Shown here in pieces: positions 40,674 to 50,211 of a stretch of 64,000 bases of DNA. Each line of letters opens with the position of its first letter. Position 1 is the stretch's first letter. The DNA is taken from assembly GCA_030432565.1 (NCBI GenBank), contig JAUIGV010000023.1:18660-82659 (forward strand), in the 5' to 3' direction. This stretch comes from Verrucomicrobiia bacterium. GTDB lineage: Bacteria; Verrucomicrobiota; Verrucomicrobiia; Verrucomicrobiales; Akkermansiaceae. The notes beneath the pieces are model-generated. The model ran no database searches, had not been told where the DNA came from, and saw only the letters and a list, made by a program, of their open reading frames with translations. The translations under genes were made by a program, and so were the position numbers.

Positions 40674-41554
40674 CTTCCCTGGACACCCGGCTCTTTGGAT
40701 TTCTCGCCAGCATTTGGGGAGGGCTCTTGGTCTACTTTTATCACTCAACCCGGGTCCGGGACTACCTCGATGTGAGCTTCCACCACTTCATCATGATCGG
40801 CGGCATCGGCATGCTGATCCTGGGCGTCTATTCAATCATCAATCCAAAATCGCAACCCGTAAAAGAGCAATCTCCAGGGGCATGTGGACACGACCATGAT
40901 CACGACCAACCTCATCATGAGGGGCATTCCCACGATCATGATCACAGCCATAACCACGGGGATCATTGCGACTCTTGCGATCACGTACACGAAGAAGGAC
41001 ACGGGCCCTTTGTCACGATTTTGCTCACGCTCATCCCCCTCACCCTGGCCATGACCTACACCCAGGACAAGCTATCCAACCAGGGAAGAGCCAAGAAGGG
41101 ACTCTACGAAAAACCGGCTCTTACCAATGCCGACATCCCGCCCTTCACCCGGGAAGATCTCGAGAAGAATGTTCCCAAAAACGAATACGGTGAATTCCAA
41201 CTCCGCATGATCTCCGCCTACTACGCCGCCGGGGACCGTGAAATCCAGGACATTTTTGACGGACTCCCGGTCGAACTTGAAGGGCGCATCGCCCCTGAAA
41301 AGCTCAACAACGAATCAGGTAATCGACTTCGCATCTTCCGTGAAATCATCACGTGCTGCGCAGCCGACTTGCAAATCGTGGGAGTCTCGCTGGAGTTTCC
41401 GGAGGGAGCCAAGCGCCCTCAGGTTGAAGACTGGGTCAAGGCTGGTGGCACCCTCACTTTTGAAACCGTAAACGGTGACGTCCTCCCCCTCCTCAAGATC
41501 CGCGAAGTGATTCCTGCCGAAGAACCCTACTCGGAATTCCGCCGCCGCCAATAA
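40670..41554 (+). CDS. Membrane protein with histidine-rich loop (YcgQ/TIGR03943-like partner of the permease)
   Basis: The 294-residue protein overlaps the permease gene by four bases. Two N-terminal membrane helices (LFGFLASIWGGLLVYFY, FIMIGGIGMLILGVYSII) are followed by a very His/Asp-rich loop (HDHDHDQPHHEGHSHDHDHS) containing CDSCDH, then a third helix, then a soluble domain with PFTREDLEKNVPKNEYGEFQLRMISAYYA. The order matches YcgQ-type DUF1980 proteins, which accompany YraQ permeases. The His-rich loop is likely to bind zinc, copper or nickel, and the Cys pair strengthens that. Confidence 0.78.
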   Translation: MTSLDTRLFGFLASIWGGLLVYFYHSTRVRDYLDVSFHHFIMIGGIGMLILGVYSIINPKSQPVKEQSPGACGHDHDHDQPHHEGHSHDHDHSHNHGDHCDSCDHVHEEGHGPFVTILLTLIPLTLAMTYTQDKLSNQGRAKKGLYEKPALTNADIPPFTREDLEKNVPKNEYGEFQLRMISAYYAAGDREIQDIFDGLPVELEGRIAPEKLNNESGNRLRIFREIITCCAADLQIVGVSLEFPEGAKRPQVEDWVKAGGTLTFETVNGDVLPLLKIREVIPAEEPYSEFRRRQ

Positions 41555-41559
41555 TCCCC

Positions 41560-42462
41560 ATGCCTCTTAAAGCCCTCCGCCAAGAACTTCTCGCGACCGT
41601 CCTCGGTTCCAACGAGGCGGTCGACCTCCTCCTTACCTCGCTCCTGGCGCGTGGCCACGCGCTGGTCACAGGACCGCCGGGAATCGGCAAGACCACCCTA
41701 GCCCAGACCCTCGCGACTCTTCTCAGCGGAAGCTATCGCCGCATTCAATTCACCCCGGATTTGCTTCCCTCCGATATTTTGGGATACCAACTCTATCGCC
41801 CTCAAAACGGCGACTTCGAATTTATCGCAGGCCCGGTCTTTGCCAACTTCGTCCTGGCAGACGAGATCAACCGCGCCTCACCCCGCACCCAGTCCTCGCT
41901 GCTCGAGGCCATGAACGAACGCCAGGTCACCATTGACGGCGCGACCCGCGAACTCCCTGATCCTTTTCTCGTCATCGCCACCCAGAACGACACCTCCTCA
42001 ACCGGCACCTTTCCACTTCCCGAGCCCCAACTCGACCGCTTTCTCCTCTCGATTCCCATGGGTCTCCCGGACGACCAAACCCAGCTGGAAATTCTCCGCT
42101 ATCACGCCGGGGGAAAGTCCGCTCAAAAATCCGAGCCCATCATCTCGCTTGAGCAACTCACCCAACTCCAGTCCCGAAGCGCGGCCATTTCCGTTTCAGA
42201 CACTTTGCAACGGTATCTTCTCGCGCTCTGCCAGGCTGTCCGCTCGATGATCGGTCAGGATCACGCCGTCTCAACACGGGCCACTCTTGCCCTCCAAAGA
42301 GCAGCCCAAGCGTCGGCTCTCCTTGACGATCAGGAGGCGATTCATCCCGACCACGTCCAAAAAATCTTCCCCCACGTCTTACGCCACCGCCTCCTCACCG
42401 AAGACACTCCCGACCCCGACCACCTCCTCCGGGCTGCTCTTGAGCAAACGCCTGTTCCTTGA
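41560..42462 (+). CDS. MoxR-family AAA+ ATPase
   Basis: The 300-residue ATPase has Walker A GPPGIGKTTLAQ, Walker B FVLADEINRASPRTQSSLLEAMNERQVTIDG and the typical MoxR segment PDLLPSDILGYQLY. MoxR proteins act as chaperone-like ATPases, usually beside a DUF58 and a von Willebrand A protein. Neither is seen here: the gene lies 5 bp after the metal-permease partner and 42 bp before an AsmA-like gene. Its client is therefore unclear; it may act on the neighbouring membrane proteins or be displaced from its usual set. Confidence 0.9.
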   Translation: MPLKALRQELLATVLGSNEAVDLLLTSLLARGHALVTGPPGIGKTTLAQTLATLLSGSYRRIQFTPDLLPSDILGYQLYRPQNGDFEFIAGPVFANFVLADEINRASPRTQSSLLEAMNERQVTIDGATRELPDPFLVIATQNDTSSTGTFPLPEPQLDRFLLSIPMGLPDDQTQLEILRYHAGGKSAQKSEPIISLEQLTQLQSRSAAISVSDTLQRYLLALCQAVRSMIGQDHAVSTRATLALQRAAQASALLDDQEAIHPDHVQKIFPHVLRHRLLTEDTPDPDHLLRAALEQTPVP

Positions 42463-42504
42463 TTCAACATTGAGAAGTGATCAATTCAGCGTAGACTGGG
42501 CACA

Positions 42505-44997
42505 ATGATTCAAACCATCCGCGTTGCCCGGACCACCCTCCTCCTTTCTCTTGGGTTGATCGGCCTGGCGATTGTCGGTGGCCTGACCTACCTCAACCAG
42601 GTCGGTTTCCCCGGCCGTTACGGAGATTGGTTAAAAAGCGAACTCGCCATCAGAGGAGTCTACCTTTCCTTTGAAACCCTTCGCTTCGACTTTCAGCGGG
42701 GATTGGTTGCAACCGATGTTTCATTCTATGGTGACGAAGATCAATCGACTCCACTCCTTGAAGGCGGAGAAATGACTCTCGATCTCGATAAAACGAAAGC
42801 GCTGCGAGGGAAATTCAAGCTCCGCAGCCTTGGGATTATCGACGGCACCGCTCACATCCCGGTTGACTACAAAGGGCGAACCGTAACCGCCCTCGACATC
42901 AATGGTGAGTTAAAGATCACCGAAAGCGGACGCATCATCGTTGAAGACGCCAGCGGCTTAATCGAAGGACTTCGAGTCAACCTTTCCACTGACCTCCGCG
43001 TGCCAACGGCCAAGCCGCAGGATAATCAAACCAAGCCCGCTGATACCCTCAAATCAAATCATATTCTCAGCAAGGTTCTCGATGAACTGGCCCTGTGGAC
43101 CTTTTCATCGGAGAGCCCTCCCCAACTGACATTCGAAATCAAGGGAGACCTGACCACACCCGAGCGACTGCAAACCTCTTTCCGGCTGGACGCCGTCCGA
43201 TTGATGCGGAACCAATATCAGCTCAACAAACTCCTGATCGCCGGTGATCTGCAGGCTCAAATCGTGACCCTCGATGAGATTCTGCTGCAGGACAACAGCG
43301 GTTCCGCATCCGGCCAGGCCGATTGGAGCGTCCCCAGAAACAGCGGTCGCTTTGAAATTACCTCGGATCTGCAGATCCAGGATTTTCTGAAAAGTTGCTT
43401 CGATGTGAGGGTCCTCAAAGATCTTGAGATCAACGAGGGCCCACCTGTCTTGAAACTCAGTGGCTCGTTTTCCGCCCTGCAGGACGGTGGATTTTCAGTC
43501 GCCGCCACCGGCCATGGTGACATCAGCAAGTTCTCTTTCCTCGGCACAAATTTCGATGATCTGTCCTCTGATTTTTCATGGAGGGATGGTGATCTTTACC
43601 TTCGGGATTTGGAAATCATCCACGAAGGGAAATATTTGAATGGCAACATGATGAGACAAGGCACCCGGGTTCAATTTGACCTCAGGTCATCGCTCCCTCT
43701 GGCCGCCTTCAAACCATTCATCAAAACCGGCGGCCCTCTCGACCAGGCCCTCGCACAGGTCACCTTTGCCAACAACTCCACAGTCGCTCTCGACGTGGTG
43801 GGAACGCTTGACCTCGCTGACCACACCGATTGGGCCGCCACCGGAAAAGTCTTTCTGAATAACCTGACCTACAAGGGCACAAAAATCCATCATCTCGCCA
43901 CCAGCTATCAAATCTCCCCCGAGAAGGCTGAATTCAACAAGATCGAAGGTCTCCTTAATGATGATCAGGAAAACGCCCGCCTTCGCTTCAACGGTGACGC
44001 ATCCGACCCCATCTATGTCGACCGGATTCTCTATGATCCCAGGACCCGCTTCACGACCATCAGCAATCTCCGGGGCAAAGCCTGGCCAACTCCTATCGTG
44101 CGAATCTTCGCCCCAAAGACCGCCGCACACATTGAGGAAAATTATCGCTTTCACAACCTACCGCGCATAGCCCTTGATGGAACCTTCGCCGGAAGAAAAG
44201 AAGACCTTGAAAAGAGCTCTTTCAGGGTGGGAGTCAGAACAGAAGGCCAGACCGACTTTCCCTTTCTTGGATCCGACCTCCCGCTCCAGAAGCTGACCGC
44301 CGACCTCTCAATCCAAGGAACCGGGATTTCCGTGCAAAATCTGTCCTGCGAAACCTTGAACGGCAGCATTGCAGGTTCGGTTTTTTGTGATGTCACCCCG
44401 GGACAAAAAACGAAGTATCGCGGCGCCATTAAATGGGATGATCTTTCATTCCGGCAGCTTTCCCGGGTTTATAAATTTAAGGAAGAAGAGAAAGGCACCC
44501 TCACCGGGAATATCGATTTCCGGGGAATCGCCGGAGGAGTTCGGGGCTTCAATGCGGATGGGCTTCTCGCAATCAATCAGGGCAATCTCGTTTCGCTTCC
44601 GATTCTCGGCCCCCTCTCTCCAATCATCGCCGGACTACTCGGCGACAAAAGAATGGGTTACGAGCGAGCCAAGGATGCCTCGGCACACTTCAAGGTCACC
44701 AATGGAGTCCTCACAACCAATGACTTCATTGCCATTTCCACCAGCATCACTCTCACCGGGGAAGGATGGATCGATCTGCTCACCGAAAAATTGGACATGA
44801 CGATACGGATGAACGCGCGCGGGCTCCTGGGCTTCATCACCCTTCCCCTCCAGCCCTTGAAGGGAATCTTCCAGTTCCGGGGCACCGGAACTTACGGGCA
44901 ACCAAAATGGCGGAACTCTCCCTTCACGAGGCCGGCCAAGGGACTTAACGATCCCATTTTCGAGAAGCTCGAAAAGGCTAAGATTGTTACTGAATAA
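42505..44997 (+). CDS. AsmA/YhdP-like envelope protein
   Basis: The 830-residue protein has one N-terminal membrane helix (TLLLSLGLIGLAIVGGLTYL), then a long series of beta strands with no catalytic motif, ending GLLGFITLPLQPLKGIFQFRGTGTYGQPKWRN. The helix plus long repetitive beta structure and this C-terminal block are typical of AsmA/YhdP/TamB-like proteins, thought to form hydrophobic grooves that move phospholipids between inner and outer membranes. The role here is inferred from that group. No other envelope-biogenesis gene is adjacent. Confidence 0.75.
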   Translation: MIQTIRVARTTLLLSLGLIGLAIVGGLTYLNQVGFPGRYGDWLKSELAIRGVYLSFETLRFDFQRGLVATDVSFYGDEDQSTPLLEGGEMTLDLDKTKALRGKFKLRSLGIIDGTAHIPVDYKGRTVTALDINGELKITESGRIIVEDASGLIEGLRVNLSTDLRVPTAKPQDNQTKPADTLKSNHILSKVLDELALWTFSSESPPQLTFEIKGDLTTPERLQTSFRLDAVRLMRNQYQLNKLLIAGDLQAQIVTLDEILLQDNSGSASGQADWSVPRNSGRFEITSDLQIQDFLKSCFDVRVLKDLEINEGPPVLKLSGSFSALQDGGFSVAATGHGDISKFSFLGTNFDDLSSDFSWRDGDLYLRDLEIIHEGKYLNGNMMRQGTRVQFDLRSSLPLAAFKPFIKTGGPLDQALAQVTFANNSTVALDVVGTLDLADHTDWAATGKVFLNNLTYKGTKIHHLATSYQISPEKAEFNKIEGLLNDDQENARLRFNGDASDPIYVDRILYDPRTRFTTISNLRGKAWPTPIVRIFAPKTAAHIEENYRFHNLPRIALDGTFAGRKEDLEKSSFRVGVRTEGQTDFPFLGSDLPLQKLTADLSIQGTGISVQNLSCETLNGSIAGSVFCDVTPGQKTKYRGAIKWDDLSFRQLSRVYKFKEEEKGTLTGNIDFRGIAGGVRGFNADGLLAINQGNLVSLPILGPLSPIIAGLLGDKRMGYERAKDASAHFKVTNGVLTTNDFIAISTSITLTGEGWIDLLTEKLDMTIRMNARGLLGFITLPLQPLKGIFQFRGTGTYGQPKWRNSPFTRPAKGLNDPIFEKLEKAKIVTE

Positions 44998-45035
44998 ACT
45001 GATATAGCTGTCGGACAAATCGAGTATGATCTGAT

Positions 45036-46049
45036 ATGAACCGATCCCTCCTCGCAGCGGCCTGCTCGCTTTCATTCTTTCTCGCTCCGGCTTCCGCTGA
45101 AATCAAGGCGGGTGCCGGGCTCGAATACGCCACGCTCGCCTTCTACCCCAAGCGTTGGAAGGAACAAAAAATCGACACCATCATGTTTCCCTGGGTCGGA
45201 GAAAACGTTGCCTTTCTCACCATTACTGACGGCTTTGACCCCAAGGTCATGACTCAATTCGTGGGCTCACTCGATCAAGGATGGGCCGCCTACCTCAAAT
45301 TCACCGGCAAGGCGCCCGCCCCAAACAAACAGGTGCAGGGCAAGCCGGTGATCGCCGCCATTCCCAATGGTAATCTGACGTGCGGCGCAGGTTGCGGATA
45401 CGTCGGATCGACCGGTATCGAAGCGCACGGCTTTTACTCTACCACCTACAAGGACTTGCAAAAGAACCCAAAGGCGATCCCCCACCTCTACTTTTATGAG
45501 ATGGGCCGGAATTTCTTCACCTTCGGTCGTAAGCACAGCTGCTTCACCACGGGCTTTGCCGTCTTCATGCGCTACGTCTGCATCGACACCATGAACGTCG
45601 TGGATCACGACAAGCGGACCCGCGAAACCATCAACAGGGCCATTGAACAATATTCCGAAAGTGACCTTGGTTTCCTAAAGACGTTCACGAACGCCCACGG
45701 ACTCAGCGAAAAACAAAATCGCCTAAAAACGAGCCCCACCGATCAACCCGTGATGTATGCCTCAGCCATGCTTCATCTCTGGAAATCACTCGGAGATGAC
45801 TGGCTTTCGGCCTACTACGAAAACATCCATACCCTGCCACCCTTTCCCGACAACACCAGGGAAGGCTCCCTTTCACAATCACTGGGCTGGTATCTCGCTG
45901 CTTCGGTTGCAGCTCAAAAAGACCTCGCGGAAATCTTCGTCAAGAAATGGCGTCTTCCGCTGACCGACCAGGAAAAGAAGGCACTCTCCAAAGTCGACTG
46001 GAAAGCCAAAGGACTCAGCGCAGGCCAGCTCATTCGCACAATCCGATGA
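45036..46049 (+). CDS. Secreted protein of unknown function, loosely like a degenerate gluzincin
   Basis: The 337-residue product has a signal peptide (SLLAAACSLSFFLAPASA). It contains NLTCGAGCGYVGSTGIEAHGF and a block PHLYFYEMGRNFFTFGRKHSC followed by TTGFAVFMRYVCIDTM. The YEMGRNFF segment sits where M60-like metalloproteases have HExGHN, but both histidines are missing, so I expect no zinc protease activity. The pair of cysteines in CGAGC may be a disulfide. I do not recognise a family with certainty. The next gene overlaps its stop by four bases (ATGA), so the two are cotranslated. Confidence 0.6.
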   Translation: MNRSLLAAACSLSFFLAPASAEIKAGAGLEYATLAFYPKRWKEQKIDTIMFPWVGENVAFLTITDGFDPKVMTQFVGSLDQGWAAYLKFTGKAPAPNKQVQGKPVIAAIPNGNLTCGAGCGYVGSTGIEAHGFYSTTYKDLQKNPKAIPHLYFYEMGRNFFTFGRKHSCFTTGFAVFMRYVCIDTMNVVDHDKRTRETINRAIEQYSESDLGFLKTFTNAHGLSEKQNRLKTSPTDQPVMYASAMLHLWKSLGDDWLSAYYENIHTLPPFPDNTREGSLSQSLGWYLAASVAAQKDLAEIFVKKWRLPLTDQEKKALSKVDWKAKGLSAGQLIRTIR

Positions 46050-46573
46050 CTTTCGGAGGAGAAATTTTTCACAAGGCCTGCTCAGCACTCAGCCCCCATG
46101 AAGACTGGGGTCCCGGGGGACTGGCCCCAAATGAACCATGGACTGACATTGGATTGTTCTTTGATTGGTTGAGCGACCGTGGATTCAGCGACCTCGAGAA
46201 GAAGCTCCTTCTTGCGGAGACTCCAAGAATTAATCTCAGCACAAATCATGGGCCCTTGTTCGGAGTGAAGGATTTTATCGAGAGAAACTCGCAACCCCAC
46301 GCCCCCATTCTGGCGAGTGGCTTTATCATCGTCGCTTCCAGTCCAAATGGCGATGACATCGTCGTCCGGCGATCTGACAGTTCGGCCGGTTGGCTCCCCA
46401 TGGCGATGACCGGGGGAAAGAGTCACAAAGAAATTCGAGAGTTATTTGTCGCCACTCATCAGTCGCTCGGCGAACTTCTCCGGGATGCGCAATATCATTG
46501 GGAATCTGTTTCGAAAGATTGGTATGAGGCGAAAAACTCCCAAGAGACGTCAATCAACTCGAGGGGTTCTTAA
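46046..46573 (+). CDS. Hypothetical protein, possibly SMI1/KNR4 (SUKH)-like
   Basis: I start at 46046, which overlaps the previous stop as ATGA; the track ORF beginning at 45947 runs back through the upstream gene. The 175-residue cytoplasmic protein contains DIGLFFDWLSDRGFSDLEKKLLL and ASGFIIVASSPNGDDIVVRRSD. The second block has the strand-turn-strand look of SUKH proteins, where GNGD...V is common, but the match is weak. It ends 13 bp before the convergent avtA gene. No partner toxin is seen. Confidence 0.5.
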   Translation: MTFGGEIFHKACSALSPHEDWGPGGLAPNEPWTDIGLFFDWLSDRGFSDLEKKLLLAETPRINLSTNHGPLFGVKDFIERNSQPHAPILASGFIIVASSPNGDDIVVRRSDSSAGWLPMAMTGGKSHKEIRELFVATHQSLGELLRDAQYHWESVSKDWYEAKNSQETSINSRGS

Positions 46574-46586
46574 TGAATTCACGCAG

Positions 46587-47855
46587 TTAAAATCCGTAAA
46601 CGCGATTCACTTCTTCCGCAATCACCTTGATCCCGTATTCCACCGTTTCCACATCCATGGTATAACTGACCCGGATGCACTCTCTCGTGTGCTTCCAATC
46701 GGAACCCTCGGGCAGCCCGAAGAAAAAGTATTCGCTCGGCACCACCAGAACCCCGCGCTTTTTAAGGCGCTGGTAAAGTTCTTTCGCCGTGATGGGAAGA
46801 TCCTCGAACCACAGCCAGAGGAATAATGCACCTTCACTCCGGTGAATAAAATACGGGACCGAATCACTAAGCTCCCCCGCAAAAAGGCTTTGCGCCATCC
46901 GGGAACGCTCTTCATAAAACGGCTTCACCACTTCTTTACTCAAGCGCAAAATCTCGCCGCTTTCCACAAGCGGACGGAGAATCTCCTGTCCGACATTCGC
47001 ATTGGCCAATCCTACGATCGAAGTCATCGATGACACCTGACGGCACACTTCCTTGCTCGCCACCACAATCCCGGTGCGGGTGCCAGGCAAGCCGATCTTG
47101 GAAAGACTCAGTGTTAGAATCATTCCTTCATCCCAAACCGGCGTCACCTCGGAAAAAATGACATTTGGAAATGGCGCTCCATAGGCGTTGTCAATGATGA
47201 GCGGAATCCCTTTCGCGCGTGCGACCCCCCGAAGCCTCTCGATCTCATCATCAGTGAGAACATTACCGGACGGGTTCGTCGGTCGGGAAACACAGATGGC
47301 CGCAATGTCCTCACCGGGATTCACCGCATCGAAGTCGACCCGATATTTGAACTCGTGGGGCCCCGTTTTTTCAATGCGCGCCGGCAGTGCCTCAAAGAAA
47401 TCAGCGCCCACCGATTGATTCGCGTAACCAATATATTCCGGCAGCAATGGCAAAAGGATCTTCTTTCGTGAGCCGTCATCGAATCTTCCAGCAAGAGCAT
47501 TGAACAAAAAGAAAAACGCAGTCTGCCCGCCCATCGTCACCGCAAAATTCTCATGGGTCACTTCCCAGCCAAATTCCTTCCTGAAGAGTTTGGCCAGAGC
47601 CATTCGGAATGCCTCGTTCCCTGCCGGCACATCGTAGTTCCCGATCATTTTTTCCAGACCGCCCGGCTCCGCCATAATCTCTTCCATTCGCCGACGCCAC
47701 ACCACATCCATCTCCGGCACATGGGCCGGCTGCCCTCCCCCCAACATCTTGACATCCCCGCCACCGGCGAGAGCCTCGCCCAAATCATCCATCAATTCTC
47801 CGATACCACTCCCCTCACAGAGGTTTTTTCCAAATTTCGAAAGCTCCCAGCTCAT
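46587..47855 (-). CDS. avtA: Valine--pyruvate aminotransferase
   Basis: I start at the ATG 47855 (MSWELSKFGKNLCEGSGIGELMDDLG), which matches the usual AvtA beginning; the track adds 20 residues. The 422-residue PLP enzyme has MLGGGQPAHVPEMDVVWRRRMEEI, AVTMGGQTAFFFLFNALAG, ISRPTNPSGNVLTDDEI-like CVSRPTNPSGNVLTDDEI, and the PLP-binding lysine in LTLSLSKIGLPGTRTGIV. AvtA transfers the amino group between valine/2-oxoisovalerate and alanine/pyruvate. It is divergent from the FAD oxidoreductase gene, with 94 bp between starts. Confidence 0.92.
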   Translation of the reverse strand: MSWELSKFGKNLCEGSGIGELMDDLGEALAGGGDVKMLGGGQPAHVPEMDVVWRRRMEEIMAEPGGLEKMIGNYDVPAGNEAFRMALAKLFRKEFGWEVTHENFAVTMGGQTAFFFLFNALAGRFDDGSRKKILLPLLPEYIGYANQSVGADFFEALPARIEKTGPHEFKYRVDFDAVNPGEDIAAICVSRPTNPSGNVLTDDEIERLRGVARAKGIPLIIDNAYGAPFPNVIFSEVTPVWDEGMILTLSLSKIGLPGTRTGIVVASKEVCRQVSSMTSIVGLANANVGQEILRPLVESGEILRLSKEVVKPFYEERSRMAQSLFAGELSDSVPYFIHRSEGALFLWLWFEDLPITAKELYQRLKKRGVLVVPSEYFFFGLPEGSDWKHTRECIRVSYTMDVETVEYGIKVIAEEVNRVYGF

Positions 47856-47949
47856 GAGGCGGATCATTCTCTCCTCCGCCCGACTTGTCACTGAAATCCC
47901 TCTACTTTGGCGCAAAAATCACCAGACTCTCTCCGTAACAAAGACCGAA

Positions 47950-50202
47950 ATGACGAGAACCATCTTCATCGCCCTTCTCACAACCTCCCTCCACGCCTCC
48001 GACTCCCTTTTCGTGGAAGCCGAAGCATTCACTGATCGCGGAGGTTGGGCCGTCGACTCCCAATTCATTCTAAACATGGGATCGGCCTACCTCATGGCGC
48101 ATGGACTTGGCACTCCGGTCGCAGATGCAACCACCGAAGTCACCTTCCCCTCCACCGGCACCTACCATCTCCATGTTCGAACCAAGGATTGGGTTGCAAA
48201 ATGGGAGGCGCCCGGTGCCCCCGGAAAGTTCAAGATCAGCATGAACGGCAAGCCGACCACCACCACCTTCGGAACCGAAGGAGCCGAGTGGCATTGGCAA
48301 AACGGAGGCACGGTCGATATCACGACATCAAAGACTACCCTCAAACTTCACGATCTCACCGGGTTCAATGGTCGCTGCGACGCTCTCTACTTCACCAAAG
48401 ATCCCAAAGACATTCCGCCAAACGACGGTCAGGCTCTTTTCGAATTCCGAAGAAAGGCTCTCAAACTCCCAGCCACCCCTCCCGTCAAAGATGGCTATGA
48501 TCTCGTGGTTGTCGGTGGAGGATACTCCGGTCTCGGTGCCGCAATCTCCGCCGCCCGACACGGATTGAAAGTCGCCCTGATCCACGATCGCTCCGTCCTC
48601 GGTGGCAATGGCTCATCCGAAGTTCAGGTCTGGGCCATGGGCGGAACCCAGCTCGGCAAATTCCCCCACCTCGGCGAAATCGTGAACGAATTTTCCGACT
48701 TCTCGCGCGACTCTCCTGGATTGGTCCGCGAGTTTGTCGATGACTTGAAGGAGAAGGTCGTTCGCTCCGAGGACAACATTGATCTGTTTCTCAATCACTT
48801 CGCATTCCGGACAAACGCCAAGGACAACCGGATTGAGTCTGTCGACGCTGTCGATACCACCACCGGGGCATTTACCCGTATCGCGGGCTCTCTCTTCTGC
48901 GACGCGACTGGTCACGGAACGATCGGAGCCCAAGCCGGAGCCGATTTCATGATGGCTGAAAAAGGTCACATGGGCATGTCCAACATGTGGTCTGTCAAAG
49001 ATGCCGGGAAAAAAGTGGAATGGCCAAAAACCCCATGGGCTCTCCCCCTTGGAAAGGGAGACTATCCGTCTCTTCATGGATCTCGCGGACCTTATGAGAA
49101 GTTCAAAAAAGCCGAATGGTTCTGGGAAGGTGGTTACGACAAGCACCCCATCAACGATCTCGAGGAAATTCGCGACTGGAACCTTCGCGCCAACTTCGGA
49201 GCCTTCACCCACATCAAGCAATCCGATGCCAATGCCAAGCTGATGTGGATGGCCTTCATTGGAGGCAACCGCGAATCACGAAGACTCGAGGGCGACATCA
49301 TCCTCACCGGAGATGACATCGCCGCCAAAAAGGTTTTCCCGGACGCCAGCGTTCCGACCACCTGGTCCATCGATCTTCACTATCCTAAAAAGGAATTTCA
49401 CAAGGGGGTCGCCAAAGACAACCCTTTCATCTCAATCGCAGTCCACGATCGCAAGGTTAACCGTCAGACCGGATACAACATTCCCTACCGTTGTTTTTAC
49501 TCCAAGAATATCGACAACCTCTTCATGGCGGGTCGCTGTGTTTCTGTGGATCGTCGGGCTCTCGGCACCACCCGTGTCATGCGAACCTGCGGTATGATGG
49601 GCGAGGTGGTTGGTAAAGCAGCCTGGATTGCCACCACCCGCAACACTTCGCCACGGGGAGTCTATCAAAATTACCTACCCATCTTGATCGACCTCATGGA
49701 AAAGCCGGGCCGCGCACGCAGGGAGACCCCAAATGCGCCCCTTGTTGTTCCACCGATTCCCAAGGAAGGCCTCAGGGTCAAACCTCAGAAACAGAACATC
49801 ATCAATCTCAAGGGACTTGTGATTGATGATGTGAAGGCAAAACTCAAGGGGTCGTGGAAAAAGGGTGACGGCCTGAAACCAAACCAGGGGCTCGGTTATC
49901 AGTATGCTCCGCACCCGGCTTCGGCCACCTACAACATTCGGGTTAAGGACACCGGAAAATATGAGGTGCGGGTTCATTGGCTCAACCATGAAAATCGGAC
50001 CACGGCGGCCGAGCTCAGCCTGACTCACGCCAAGGGAAAAGAGACCATCACCTTGGATCAGACCAAGCCACCGGCTCGGAAAACCTACACTTCCCTCGGA
50101 ACCTTTGAGTTTGTCGATGTCCTGCCGGCCAAACTCACAATCACCTCAAAAGCAGCCGGCAATCTCCACATTGATGCCGTCCAGCTTCTCAAGTCAGAGT
50201 AA
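47950..50202 (+). CDS. Secreted FAD-dependent oxidoreductase with flanking beta-sandwich domains
   Basis: The ATG at 47950 starts a signal peptide (MTRTIFIALLTTSLHA); the track ORF opens 201 bp earlier inside antisense avtA. The 750-residue protein has an N-terminal binding-type domain (LFVEAEAFTDRGGWAVDSQFI), then an FAD dinucleotide motif DLVVVGGGYSGLGAAISAARHGLKVALI near residue 185, SLFCDATGHGTIGAQAGADF, and IDNLFMAGRCVSVDRRALGTTRVMRTCGMMGEVVGKAA typical of the FAD_oxidored family. A golvesin-like C-terminal sandwich follows (YNIRVKDTGKYEVRVHW). Such proteins are numerous in PVC bacteria and linked to polysaccharide catabolism. Electron acceptor unknown; the next gene is a candidate. Confidence 0.83.
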   Translation: MTRTIFIALLTTSLHASDSLFVEAEAFTDRGGWAVDSQFILNMGSAYLMAHGLGTPVADATTEVTFPSTGTYHLHVRTKDWVAKWEAPGAPGKFKISMNGKPTTTTFGTEGAEWHWQNGGTVDITTSKTTLKLHDLTGFNGRCDALYFTKDPKDIPPNDGQALFEFRRKALKLPATPPVKDGYDLVVVGGGYSGLGAAISAARHGLKVALIHDRSVLGGNGSSEVQVWAMGGTQLGKFPHLGEIVNEFSDFSRDSPGLVREFVDDLKEKVVRSEDNIDLFLNHFAFRTNAKDNRIESVDAVDTTTGAFTRIAGSLFCDATGHGTIGAQAGADFMMAEKGHMGMSNMWSVKDAGKKVEWPKTPWALPLGKGDYPSLHGSRGPYEKFKKAEWFWEGGYDKHPINDLEEIRDWNLRANFGAFTHIKQSDANAKLMWMAFIGGNRESRRLEGDIILTGDDIAAKKVFPDASVPTTWSIDLHYPKKEFHKGVAKDNPFISIAVHDRKVNRQTGYNIPYRCFYSKNIDNLFMAGRCVSVDRRALGTTRVMRTCGMMGEVVGKAAWIATTRNTSPRGVYQNYLPILIDLMEKPGRARRETPNAPLVVPPIPKEGLRVKPQKQNIINLKGLVIDDVKAKLKGSWKKGDGLKPNQGLGYQYAPHPASATYNIRVKDTGKYEVRVHWLNHENRTTAAELSLTHAKGKETITLDQTKPPARKTYTSLGTFEFVDVLPAKLTITSKAAGNLHIDAVQLLKSE

Positions 50203-50211
50203 TCGACTACG

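Noticed and set aside
47749-47949. N-terminal extension of the FAD oxidoreductase ORF
   Set aside because: It is antisense to avtA, and the ATG at 47950 gives a proper signal peptide.
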